This document shows, in pieces, positions 26,998-34,971 of a DNA stretch of 64,000 bases (position 1 is its first letter; each line of letters opens with the position of its first letter). The position numbers and the translations under genes are program-made. The notes below the pieces were generated by a model. The model was not told the DNA's origin. It was given only the letters and a program-made list of their open reading frames with translations, and ran no database searches. Source of the stretch: Vibrio cyclitrophicus (lineage in GTDB: Bacteria; Pseudomonadota; Gammaproteobacteria; Enterobacterales; Vibrionaceae); contig CP065366.1 of assembly GCA_023206055.1 (NCBI GenBank), positions 1,798,001 to 1,862,000 of the forward strand, written 5' to 3'.

Positions 26998-27108
26998 TAT
27001 GAAACTGAATTTAGCGCCGTTTAACCAACGAATTATCATCATTCCATAGGAATGGTGGGATTGTTGATGCGCTTTGTTTATCGAACCCACCCGTAAGGTG
27101 GGTTTTTT
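26998..27108 (+). ncRNA. Candidate small RNA ending in a strong terminator
   Basis: A non-coding stretch with a hairpin CATTCC-ATA-GGAATG (27040-27054) and the terminator at 27084-27108. TTGACA lies at 26964-26969 with an AT-rich TATAAA at 26984-26989, but the 14-nt spacing is short. It may instead be an mRNA tail. Confidence 0.3.
27084..27108 (+). terminator. Rho-independent terminator
   Basis: AACCCACC, loop CGTAA, GGTGGGTT, then TTTT. It lies 195 nt after the DUF302 stop and 41 nt before the kinase-like frame. Confidence 0.85.
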
Positions 27109-27148
27109 GTCGCTGTCTTATGGGTTTTGTCTGAATAGAGGAAGTCAT

Positions 27149-27664
27149 ATGAAAAAGATCGCGGTTTTTGGTAAGCCTGGGAGTGGAAAGTCCACAGTCA
27201 GCAAGGCGTTAGCACTAGCTACAGGGATAGAGCTTCACCAGTTGGACTCGATTGTTTATAAGGCCAACTGAGAGTTTGTTGAACGTGAAGTATTCGAGCA
27301 GGCTCATGAGAGCATACTTAAGTCAGAAAGCTGGATCATCGATGGTTTTGGCCCTCTAGGCTCGTTCAACACACGGTTAGATGTAGCTGACACCTTGGTT
27401 TATATCGACCTTCCTTATTCAATTAGCTACTGGTTTGTAACCAAGAGAATGCTAAAAGGTTTATTCGTTAAACCTGAAGGCTGGCCTGATGGAAGTTCAG
27501 TTATAAAAGGCACAATACAAAGTTATAAGACACTAAAACTTTGTCCTAAATTTTGGAATGACGACTTTAGATCACAGTTAGAATTGCGCACTAAAGAGAA
27601 AGAGGTTTACATCATCAGAAGCGTGACTGAATTGAATAACTTTGTTCACCAACACGTCACTTAA
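27149..27664 (+). pseudogene. P-loop kinase-like (adenylate-kinase/topology-modulator family), in-frame TGA
   Basis: A 171-codon frame with a good start (GAGG then ATG at 27149) and Walker A GKPGSGKSTVSKAL. After 40 codons a TGA at 27269-27271 interrupts it, and the same frame continues with EFVEREVFEQAHESILK and SWIIDGFGPLGSFNTRLD. This matches the FlaR/topology-modulation kinases, where a residue such as Gly occupies the TGA position. A single G-to-T change from GGA would explain it. Probably a recent nonsense pseudogene or a sequence error. Confidence 0.75.
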
Positions 27665-27796
27665 CAGTCGAGAGTTTACTTTTCTTTAAAACGCTCTGAC
27701 TTACTCATAACTTCATGAAAATATTTAGGTTTAACTCTATGTGTGGCATATTTGCCATATGTTTAGTTTGTGCTTTGAGTTAAGGTGATAGATATT

Positions 27797-28039
27797 ATGT
27801 ATGGAAGTGATAAGACGAGAGCGTTCTGCTGTAACTGTAAGGAACTTACACTGCATAGGTACACGATGTTCAGTAGCCAAGTGCAAAAGGCACCACAAGC
27901 TGAAGATAAAGAACCGAGCTTACTCCAAAGAGTTTTATCGGAGTTTCTATCTTTTGGTGTAACAGGTTCGGGCGCGACAGGTGATTACAAATGTACCCAA
28001 TGTGGAACATATCTGAATACACCAGACAACCTAGACTGA
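27797..28039 (+). CDS. Small double-knuckle zinc-ribbon protein (80 aa)
   Basis: N-terminal CCNCKELTLHRY and C-terminal YKCTQCGTYL, with about 55 residues between them. Same layout as the genes at 24877 and 32840. ATG 27797 is preferred over GTG 27785 because AAGG at 27782-27785 is correctly spaced. Function unknown. Confidence 0.62.
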   Translation: MYGSDKTRAFCCNCKELTLHRYTMFSSQVQKAPQAEDKEPSLLQRVLSEFLSFGVTGSGATGDYKCTQCGTYLNTPDNLD

Positions 28040-28052
28040 GTTTGGCCTATAC

Positions 28053-28088
28053 AAAAAAAAACGGGAAGACCTCAATGATCTTCCCGTT
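28053..28088 (-). terminator. Terminator of the SEC-C gene
   Basis: Read on the minus strand: AACGGGAAGA-type stem (28079-28088 with 28060-28069), then a run of eight T (28053-28060). It lies 48 nt after the stop at 28136. Confidence 0.85.
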
Positions 28089-28135
28089 GGGTATTGCTTA
28101 TCTCATCGTGCTATTGGCAGTTTGAGTAAGAAGCC

Positions 28136-28468
28136 TTATGCACAACACTTCTTGTACTTCTTACCGCTACCGCAAGAACATGGGTCATTACGGTTAGGAG
28201 TCTTTTCAAACGTCATCGTTTTTGGCTTGTTCAGTAGAGTATCAAGCTCGATGGTGTTCTCTTCTTTGTCTGCGTCGACTGTAACAGTAACGAAGATAGT
28301 ATTTTCAGCGGCGAGTGCTTCAACTTCTGCTTTGCGCGCTTCCGTTTGAACCATTACTGCGATTGGAGATTCTTCAGTACCCGCTTTTACATCGCGGTTT
28401 ACGTTGTAGCCAGCAAGAACGTGGTTCTGTCTTGTTTCGATACGGCCTTTGAAAAATAGTTTCGACAT
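28136..28468 (-). CDS. SWIM/SEC-C metal-binding motif protein, PBPRA1643 family
   Basis: 110-aa protein with C-terminal SEC-C motif NDPCSCGSGKKYKKCCA, which binds zinc. MSKLFFKGRIETRQNHVLAGYN is the family N-terminus, so the start at 28468 is preferred. A longer frame up to 28723 runs through hydrophobic, low-quality sequence and overlaps the divergent gene. The family is typical of Vibrionaceae and relatives. Function unknown. Confidence 0.9.
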   Translation of the reverse strand: MSKLFFKGRIETRQNHVLAGYNVNRDVKAGTEESPIAVMVQTEARKAEVEALAAENTIFVTVTVDADKEENTIELDTLLNKPKTMTFEKTPNRNDPCSCGSGKKYKKCCA

Positions 28469-28662
28469 TGGGTACTCATTAAAAATGTTGAATGGCGCTA
28501 TTTTTAATGGCGATAGCGCAATGGAGCGGGGATTATACGCATATATCGCAATTGTTAAAGCAGTGATGTGTGCAAAGGTCACTAGGTTTTTATTAAAGAA
28601 TGAAAGTGTGTTGGACAACTTGTCTGATTCTACGTTCAGATGAAAGGGATTAAGGAAGAATA

Positions 28663-29046
28663 ATGACACCAAAACAAGTGGTATTAGGATTTTGGGATGC
28701 AATGCGCAGTAATGATTTTGCAAAGGCGAGTGAATGGTTAGCGGAAGATTTTGAAGGCTATTGGCCTCAGTCGTCTGAATTGACGGTTGGGCGAGACAAC
28801 TTTATAGCAATCAATTCTGAATACCCGGCTAATGGTGTTTGGGAATTCTCGCTCAATTCAATTGTCTGTGAAGGTGATACGGTAGTAACGGACGTTTCGG
28901 TTACTGACAGTGTATTGAAAGATCGAGTGATTACCTTTCACACGGTCGTTGATGGTTTAATCCAAAAACAAACTGAGTTTTGGCCAGACCCATTTGAAGC
29001 GCCGGCGTGGCGATCGCAGTGGGTTGAGGTTGTATCGAGCAATTAG
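28663..29046 (+). CDS. SnoaL-like / NTF2 superfamily protein
   Basis: 127-aa protein with VVLGFWDAMRSNDFAKASEW and a curved-sheet C-terminal part (VVDGLIQKQTEFWPDPF), the cone-like fold of SnoaL polyketide cyclases and NTF2. TAAGGAAGAATA precedes the ATG. It probably binds or isomerises a small molecule; the substrate is unknown. Confidence 0.85.
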   Translation: MTPKQVVLGFWDAMRSNDFAKASEWLAEDFEGYWPQSSELTVGRDNFIAINSEYPANGVWEFSLNSIVCEGDTVVTDVSVTDSVLKDRVITFHTVVDGLIQKQTEFWPDPFEAPAWRSQWVEVVSSN

Positions 29047-29153
29047 TTTGTATCGATACGACCAGTTTGTAACGAACAACCAGATCGTATCGAACAATTA
29101 GTTTGTAACGATACGATCAGTTCATATCGAGAAATCAGGTTATAACAAACAAG
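29045..29153 (+). repeat. Six degenerate 17-19-bp tandem repeats upstream of the SDR gene
   Basis: Units start at 29045, 29064, 29082, 29100, 29119 and 29137. The type unit is AGTTTGTATCGATACGACC; variants keep AG, GTA/ATA, and CGA. Period matches are clear although divergence is high. Immediately followed by the SDR ribosome binding site. Confidence 0.7.
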
Positions 29154-29171
29154 TGGCATTAGGAGGTTTCA

Positions 29172-29903
29172 TTGAGCAAGGTAGTGATTGTAACAGGCGG
29201 AAGCCGAGGCATTGGCGCAGCGACGTCTAAATTGTTGGCCAGTAAAGGCTATGCCGTATGCGTTAACTTCATACACAATGAGTCGCGAGCTGAAGCGCTA
29301 GTGAACGAGATTCGTGAGCAGGGCGGAACCGCGATTAGCGTGCGTGCGGATGTGTCTGTTGAATCGGACGTGAAATCTTTATTCGAGATTGCTCGTAATA
29401 AGCTAGGCCCAGTGACGCACTTAGTCAATAATGCCGGGATCTTGTTTACGCAGTCACCATTGGTTGATATTGAATTGGATCGCTTTGAAAAGGTGATGAA
29501 ATCCAACGTATCAAGCTGCTTTCTGTGTAGTAAAGCCTTTATCAAACAAGCCGATGGCGCGGGTTCGATTGTGAATGTATCGTCTGCCGCTTCTCGCACC
29601 GGCGCACCATTTGAATATGTGGACTACGCTGCGTCTAAAGGCGCGATGGATTCACTGACCAAAGGATTATCGCTAGAATTGGCTGCGCGTAATATTCGCG
29701 TTAATGGTGTAAGACCGGGTTGTATTTACACAGAGATGCATGCAGACGGCGGAGAGCCAGATAGAGTCGATAGACTATCTTCGCAGTTACCATTACAACG
29801 AGGTGGAACACCAGAAGAAGTCGCGAACTCTATCGCATGGTTATTATCAGACGAAGCGTCGTATGTAACCGGCTCGTTTATTGATATTGCGGGTGGTCGA
29901 TAG
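29172..29903 (+). CDS. Short-chain dehydrogenase/reductase (SDR)
   Basis: 243-aa NAD(P)-dependent oxidoreductase. TTG start at 29172 with AGGAGG at 29161-29166. Cofactor motif VTGGSRGIGAATSKLL at 7-22, NNAGI at about 89-93, active site Ser in VSSAAS and YVDYAASKG (Tyr-x3-Lys), then NGVRPGCIYTEM. FabG-like or glucose-dehydrogenase-like by pattern. The substrate is unknown. Confidence 0.92.
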   Translation: MSKVVIVTGGSRGIGAATSKLLASKGYAVCVNFIHNESRAEALVNEIREQGGTAISVRADVSVESDVKSLFEIARNKLGPVTHLVNNAGILFTQSPLVDIELDRFEKVMKSNVSSCFLCSKAFIKQADGAGSIVNVSSAASRTGAPFEYVDYAASKGAMDSLTKGLSLELAARNIRVNGVRPGCIYTEMHADGGEPDRVDRLSSQLPLQRGGTPEEVANSIAWLLSDEASYVTGSFIDIAGGR

Positions 29904-29994
29904 GGCGTTGGCCTTTAAACTAAAACAAACCAGTTAAAACCATAAGCACGCAATAAAAGTACCTAACAAAAAGAACGAAACTAAGAGTACAAAC

Positions 29995-30621
29995 ATGAAA
30001 AATTATTTTGAGAGTCCGTTTGTCGGAAAGTCACTCAAAGAACAAGTGACCAATCCAAATATTATTGTGGGTGAGCACAGCTATTACTCGGGCTACTACC
30101 ATAACCACAGCTTTGATGACTGTGCGCGTTACCTATTACCAGATAGAACCGACATTGATAAGCTGATCATCGGTAGCTATTGCTCGATTGGTTCTGGTGC
30201 CGTATTTATGATGGCGGGCAACCAAGGCCACCAAAATCAGTGGGTGAGTACCTTTCCGTTCTTCTACCAAGACGATGAAAAATTCGAAGGGGCGATCGAC
30301 GGCTTTGAACGCTCTGGTGATACCGTGATTGGTAATGATGTATGGGTTGGCACAGAAGCCATGATCATGAGCGGTGTTAAGGTCGGTGACGGAGCAATCA
30401 TCGCAAGTCGAGCGGTTGTGACTAAAGACGTCGCACCATACTCGATTGTTGGTTCAAACCCAGCACGTCACATCCGTTATCGTTTCGATGACACTGAAAT
30501 TGCTCAGTTGTTAGAAATGAAATGGTGGGAGTGGAGCGAAGAACAGATCAAAGGCGCAATGTCGTTGATGTGTTCTTCAGATATCAATGGGCTTTACCAA
30601 TACTGGAAAGCGCTAAAGTAA
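29995..30621 (+). CDS. catB: Type B chloramphenicol O-acetyltransferase, CatB9-like
   Basis: 208-aa xenobiotic acetyltransferase of the CatB/Vat hexapeptide-repeat family. His79 in GNQGHQNQW is the catalytic base position of this family. [17 protein letters not shown] and SDIEGLY-like C-terminal [10 protein letters not shown] resemble the V. cholerae superintegron CatB9. The family transfers acetyl to chloramphenicol; the actual resistance here is untested. No attC follows it. Confidence 0.9.
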   Translation: MKNYFESPFVGKSLKEQVTNPNIIVGEHSYYSGYYHNHSFDDCARYLLPDRTDIDKLIIGSYCSIGSGAVFMMAGNQGHQNQWVSTFPFFYQDDEKFEGAIDGFERSGDTVIGNDVWVGTEAMIMSGVKVGDGAIIASRAVVTKDVAPYSIVGSNPARHIRYRFDDTEIAQLLEMKWWEWSEEQIKGAMSLMCSSDINGLYQYWKALK

Positions 30622-30709
30622 CCGTTGTTCTCTGGGCACTTTAACTCATCGTTACGACATTATCTTATCGTTACCACTTTAGGCTATCGTGCAAGTCCTG
30701 CTTAATGAA

Positions 30710-31888
30710 TTAGATACCCGCACCAACTTGGAAGTAGAGGGCGGTATCTTCTTCACTGAATGCAATATCAATCCCTGAAATCAGGCCATAGCGTCTCGCG
30801 ATAAGGTAACGGAAACCAACGCCATAAGCCGCGTGTGAGCTTTGATCAAACATGTCGTTATCGCTGTCGCCCGCATAGCCAATCCCCGTAAATACCGCGG
30901 TTGACCAACGAGGTGTCCATTGCTTACTTACTTGAACTTCTGCTGCGACGGTGTGTTCACCTTGATAGCGATTGCGAGCGATGCCTCTCAGTTCAATGTC
31001 TGGGTAATATTGAGGAGAGAGCACTCGTTCATTGGTCGACAATGATTTGTATTGCCCTCGCAGTGCTAAGTTCCACTCCTTGTTTAACTCCCAATAGTTG
31101 AGACCTTCTAGATTAAACGTTTGATAGGTGTAATCACTGCCAATCGCATCACCAAACCAAAGATATTCCGCGACATAGTTGTAACCTTGCGTTGGATTCA
31201 AGAAGCTATTCTTGCTGTCGTATTCTGCGATTAAACCCAAACCGGAGGAGGTGGGAGATGTGTTACCGATGTTGTTTAAGATCTCTTGCGCCTTGGGATG
31301 ACTATTAATTGAGAGTGTGGGTGCGAAAAATTGTTGAGAAAACCCAAGTAACCATTGGGTGTCAGGTACTCTAAATTGAAGCTTCTGTATACCACCCATG
31401 CCTTTGAGGCCTAGCTCAACACCTTCGTTTGGATCGAGTGGAGACAGTGCGTTCGGAGAGCTTTGTCGATAGAAGGTCATGTTGATATCGCCATAACCCA
31501 AGCCACCAAGGTAGCGTATTGAATCTTCCTTCCAACTACGTTTATGGCCAACAAACGCCATCCATGTGCCGTTTTCTGTGGCAAAGCCGCCCACCGCGGT
31601 AATCGCAGGCGTTAAAAGTTGAGCGCCACCATCAATGGATTTTTCGGCGAGTTGTTTACGTGTGTTTTTCTGGTCTTCCGATTCATGAAGAAAGATACCG
31701 GTGAAGCCTCCCCCGTATCCGACTGCAGGCTCTGTAATGAGAATGGGAACAGGAAGAAAACCGTAGGCATTTTCTGCGAGGTATTCTCCCATATCGAGTT
31801 GGCCATCAATCTCATCTATAAAGCTGACGGCGTGTGTAGCCGTTGAGACAAGTATCAGGCTACACAGAGCTAAGGGTTTTAAGGTCAT
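30710..31888 (-). CDS. BamA/TamA family outer-membrane protein (D15-like surface antigen)
   Basis: 392 aa with a signal peptide ending ATHAV. Barrel only: there is no room for POTRA domains. FLPVPILITEPAVGYGGGF is the typical start, and the protein ends with FRYLIARRYGLISGIDIAFS and ALYFQVGAGI, both from the D15 barrel. BamA/TamA relatives insert or export proteins; small members without POTRA have no proven role. A cytochrome c gene lies 118 nt upstream on the same strand. Confidence 0.85.
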   Translation of the reverse strand: MTLKPLALCSLILVSTATHAVSFIDEIDGQLDMGEYLAENAYGFLPVPILITEPAVGYGGGFTGIFLHESEDQKNTRKQLAEKSIDGGAQLLTPAITAVGGFATENGTWMAFVGHKRSWKEDSIRYLGGLGYGDINMTFYRQSSPNALSPLDPNEGVELGLKGMGGIQKLQFRVPDTQWLLGFSQQFFAPTLSINSHPKAQEILNNIGNTSPTSSGLGLIAEYDSKNSFLNPTQGYNYVAEYLWFGDAIGSDYTYQTFNLEGLNYWELNKEWNLALRGQYKSLSTNERVLSPQYYPDIELRGIARNRYQGEHTVAAEVQVSKQWTPRWSTAVFTGIGYAGDSDNDMFDQSSHAAYGVGFRYLIARRYGLISGIDIAFSEEDTALYFQVGAGI

Positions 31889-32006
31889 AACATTCCGTAT
31901 TATTCACTATCCATTAAATTGAGTGTAATCAATCAAATAGATAGCGCAATAGAACGGGGAGTATTAACCGAGATATCTGTTCAAAAGGCGATTGGAACAG
32001 CGTTTA

Positions 32007-32372
32007 CTATTGGATTAGTTCTACGTACGTCAGAATATCCAGAGCATCTTGCTTTGTGATAACGCCTTGCCACGCTGGCATGCCTTGCTCTACATCGCCC
32101 TCTAAAATGTCATCTGCTAAAGAACTTGGACTGGCAAAAAAGCCGCCTAGTTTATTAGCGATGTTAGCGGGCTTGTGTGCTAATGAAGTGGCAGTAGAGC
32201 CATCACCATGTCCTTTGTCGCCATGACACACCTGACAAAGCTGTCGATATTTTGTTTTGCCATTGGCGAAGTGACTCGCATCGACTTGTGAAGCAGCACT
32301 CGCATTAAACGCCATCATTGAAGCGACTAAACCCAAGAAAGCTAACACGTGTAAATGGTTCATGGTTTTCAT
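32007..32372 (-). CDS. c-type cytochrome, single heme
   Basis: 121 aa with an export signal (LAFLGLVASMMAFNASA). One heme-binding motif CQVCHG and a C-terminal QGMPAWQG, where Met is the likely sixth ligand. Small, soluble, periplasmic electron carrier (class I). Electron partners cannot be identified from the neighbours. Confidence 0.88.
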   Translation of the reverse strand: MKTMNHLHVLAFLGLVASMMAFNASAASQVDASHFANGKTKYRQLCQVCHGDKGHGDGSTATSLAHKPANIANKLGGFFASPSSLADDILEGDVEQGMPAWQGVITKQDALDILTYVELIQ

Positions 32373-32579
32373 TGTTCTATTCTCGATTATTATTTAACAG
32401 TGAAAGAATAATCAGGTGTGAGTAAAAGAAACGTGAATGGGAAAGCTTGATTAGCCCGAATTCAAATGCAGGTTTGGCTACGGGTGAACATCAATGTGAT
32501 GTAGGTAAATGATTGATTATATGCATATTGCATAGTATGGCGTGTCGCATTAGCGTGGTGGATGAATTGGAGGGGTATT

Positions 32580-32831
32580 ATGATTAGTTGCAACGATTAT
32601 GATTATATTGAGATTGTGTGTATGCACCGATACCCAATCAAATTAACGCTGAAGTCTGGCGAGCAGATTGAATGTGTCGGATTAGATACTCAACGCAATG
32701 ATAGCCGTGAAGAGTGCATTAAGGTCAGTATTCAAGGTGTAGAACAACTTGTCGTACTCACTGATCTTTCCACACTAGAAGTCTGTGTCGACAATCCTCA
32801 TTTTCAGCAGATTTCATTCAAAACGTCATAG
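32580..32831 (+). CDS. rof: Rho-binding antiterminator Rof
   Basis: 83-aa Sm-like protein that binds Rho and reduces termination. Start at 32580 with GGAGGGG at 32569-32575; the in-frame ATG at 32562 has no site. ISCNDYDYIEIVCMHRYPIKLTLKSGE corresponds to the N-terminal region of E. coli Rof (YaeO). The small zinc-ribbon gene starts 9 nt after its stop, so they are probably cotranscribed. Confidence 0.85.
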   Translation: MISCNDYDYIEIVCMHRYPIKLTLKSGEQIECVGLDTQRNDSREECIKVSIQGVEQLVVLTDLSTLEVCVDNPHFQQISFKTS

Positions 32832-32839
32832 GCTTTCAA

Positions 32840-33073
32840 ATGAATAACAGCATAGAACAATGCTATTGCACCGCGTGCAGAGAAGACACACAACATGTTG
32901 TTGTGTTGGTCAGAAAGACGAGTGCGTTTGCAGACAAACCTAACCAAAAGCGAAGCGAGTTTTGGGCAGGCATGATAAAAGGTTGGTTCCTTGGCCCATT
33001 TATCGCGTCAATGGATGACTTTTCTCGTCATCTCGTCTGTGAAAAGTGTGGCCATAAAGAGATACAAGATTAG
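32840..33073 (+). CDS. Small double-knuckle zinc-ribbon protein (77 aa)
   Basis: N-terminal CYCTACREDTQH and C-terminal LVCEKCGHKEI, with about 50 residues between them including a hydrophobic GWFLGPFIASM. Same plan as the genes at 24877 and 27797. Weak ribosome binding site; probably coupled to rof. Function unknown. Confidence 0.62.
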   Translation: MNNSIEQCYCTACREDTQHVVVLVRKTSAFADKPNQKRSEFWAGMIKGWFLGPFIASMDDFSRHLVCEKCGHKEIQD

Positions 33074-33121
33074 TTAAGATTTTACATAGTTAAAGCGTCG
33101 ATTGGCATAGGAATAAAACGT

Positions 33122-33571
33122 ATGAAAGTAGAAACGATTGAAGCCGTAAAGGCGTATGGGTTTTCAGTAAGAACCACTAATACCGATGAGATTGATCCAG
33201 CAAAAGCAAAGATAGGTCAATTATGGCAAGGTTTTTTCGATCAAGCTTTTCCTAAGCTGACACCAGATTCAAAGGTTTATGGCGTCTACACCAATTACCA
33301 ATCGGATTTTACTGGTGAGTTTGATGTTGTTGCGTGTACCAATGCACTCACCGATAACAATTTAGCTGACCTAGTTGAAACCAATATCGAAGCAGGTAAG
33401 TACTTAACGTTCTCGGCTGAAGGTGAACTCCCTCAAGCTGTGATCGATCTTTGGGGAGAAGTGTGGGCGTATTTCAACGCTGCGGATTGTCCACATACGC
33501 GAACTTACACAACTGATTTTGAGTTTTACAAAGGTGAAACTGGAGTCGAGATTTCGATAGCGATTCAATAA
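33122..33571 (+). CDS. GyrI-like / effector-binding domain protein
   Basis: 149-aa protein of the GyrI-like (SOUL/AraC effector-binding) fold. VYGVYTNYQSDFTGEFDVVACT and YLTFSAEGELPQAVIDLWGEVW are family features. Related proteins bind drugs or gyrase; stand-alone forms are common. The role here is unknown. Confidence 0.85.
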   Translation: MKVETIEAVKAYGFSVRTTNTDEIDPAKAKIGQLWQGFFDQAFPKLTPDSKVYGVYTNYQSDFTGEFDVVACTNALTDNNLADLVETNIEAGKYLTFSAEGELPQAVIDLWGEVWAYFNAADCPHTRTYTTDFEFYKGETGVEISIAIQ

Positions 33572-33608
33572 GCTTTTAATTTTAAGTTATTGATAGAATG
33601 TTAATAAT

Positions 33609-33645
33609 AAAAGAGCCACTCTCTGATGAAGTGGCTCTTTTTTTG
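33609..33645. terminator. Bidirectional terminator between the GyrI-like gene and gltS
   Basis: AAAAGAGCCAC (33609-33619) pairs with GTGGCTCTTTT (33631-33641). T-rich ends on both strands serve both converging genes. Confidence 0.85.
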
Positions 33646-33672
33646 GTTGATCCTGCTCGGAATTAAGGCTAA

Positions 33673-34896
33673 CTACATCAATCTCATGAAGTAAGGAATG
33701 ATCAAAGCATTGGCTAAATCAATAAAGAACGCACACACCAATGGCACGATAATAAAGGCTTGCACTGAGTGACCATACTTTTGGCTTACCGCGGACATGT
33801 TCGCCATCGCTGTGGGTGTTGAACCCAATGAAATCCCACCGAAACCGGCACACACGACCGCTGCATCATACGTTTTACCCATAGATGGGAACACGATGAA
33901 AATATTGATGATTACGGCTAATAGAAGCTGCATTGCCAATATGGCAAAAATCGGGCCTGCTAAATCGATCAGTGTCCAAAGCTGCATACTCATTAAAGAC
34001 ATCGCTAAGAAAGTACCCAAAGATATTTCTGCAATGAGGTCGATAGCGGGGGAGCGTGTTGGCCACTTTGTACCTGAGATTCTTGGATAGGAGTCTGGCA
34101 TCAAGTTAGTAATCACGATACCGGCGAACAAACAAGACACGAACAATGGCAGTTGCAAGCCTGTTTGGCTGATCAATTCATTCAATAAAGCGCCGACGAT
34201 GACACAAATATGAATTGCTAACACGGCATCGAGAAATTGAAAAGACGTGAGCGCTTGCTTGTGCTTATTGGTATTCGAATTTTCAGCGTTAGTTTGGCCT
34301 TCTGCTGGCTTTAAGTTGTGACGCTTGATAAGAAACTTAGCAATTGGGCCGCCCATCAAACTGGCTAAGATAAGCCCAAATGTGGCGCTGGCGATACCAA
34401 TCTCCATCGCGCTTTGTAATCCAAATTCATCCGCAACCTTTGGTGCCCACGCGATCGCGGTTCCGTGCCCACCAATCAATGAAATACTGCCACTCAACAA
34501 GCCAAACACAGGCTCAAGACCAAACATCGATGCGACAGAAATACCGACAATGTTTTGCATGATCATAAAGAAGATCGTGATGACGAGTAGAATCACCAAA
34601 GGTTTGCCGCCTTTGAATAGGTCTTTCAAACTTGAATTAATACCAATGGTGGTAAAGAAGTAGACCAACAATACATCGCGAGCAAACAGATCAAATTGAA
34701 CCTCAATCGAAGTCGTTGCATAAAGCGCTGCAAATAAAAGTGACGCTAAAATCCCACCGGATACGGGTTCTGGGATGCTGAACTCTTTTAAAAATCCGAC
34801 GACTTGATTCAGCCTTCGTCCGATAAATAGCACCACGATACCCATGGTCACCGCAAAAAATGATCCGAGATGTAAGATGTTGTTTTCAAATTCCAT
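33673..34896 (-). CDS. gltS: Sodium/glutamate symporter GltS
   Basis: 407-aa inner-membrane carrier importing glutamate with sodium. Repeated hydrophobic segments; signature LSGSISLIGGHGTAIAWAPKV in the middle and GGISLGSTPTAMANM in the C-terminal half, which are the two re-entrant loops of the family. Length fits E. coli GltS (401). Single gene. Confidence 0.93.
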   Translation of the reverse strand: MEFENNILHLGSFFAVTMGIVVLFIGRRLNQVVGFLKEFSIPEPVSGGILASLLFAALYATTSIEVQFDLFARDVLLVYFFTTIGINSSLKDLFKGGKPLVILLVITIFFMIMQNIVGISVASMFGLEPVFGLLSGSISLIGGHGTAIAWAPKVADEFGLQSAMEIGIASATFGLILASLMGGPIAKFLIKRHNLKPAEGQTNAENSNTNKHKQALTSFQFLDAVLAIHICVIVGALLNELISQTGLQLPLFVSCLFAGIVITNLMPDSYPRISGTKWPTRSPAIDLIAEISLGTFLAMSLMSMQLWTLIDLAGPIFAILAMQLLLAVIINIFIVFPSMGKTYDAAVVCAGFGGISLGSTPTAMANMSAVSQKYGHSVQAFIIVPLVCAFFIDLANALIIPYFMRLM

Positions 34897-34971
34897 AGTT
34901 GTCCTTGTAAGGGAAAAATGCTGACGTAATTTCTGATTGCCTAACGGTGTTGATAAGCAACTAGATTAACA

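Noticed and set aside
27269..27271. TGA as a selenocysteine or programmed readthrough codon
   Set aside because: The kinase family has no Sec position there and no readthrough signal is seen; mutation or error is simpler.
28469..28723. N-terminal extension of the SEC-C gene
   Set aside because: The extension reads as low-quality hydrophobic sequence, overlaps the divergent SnoaL-like start, and the family begins at MSKLFFKG.
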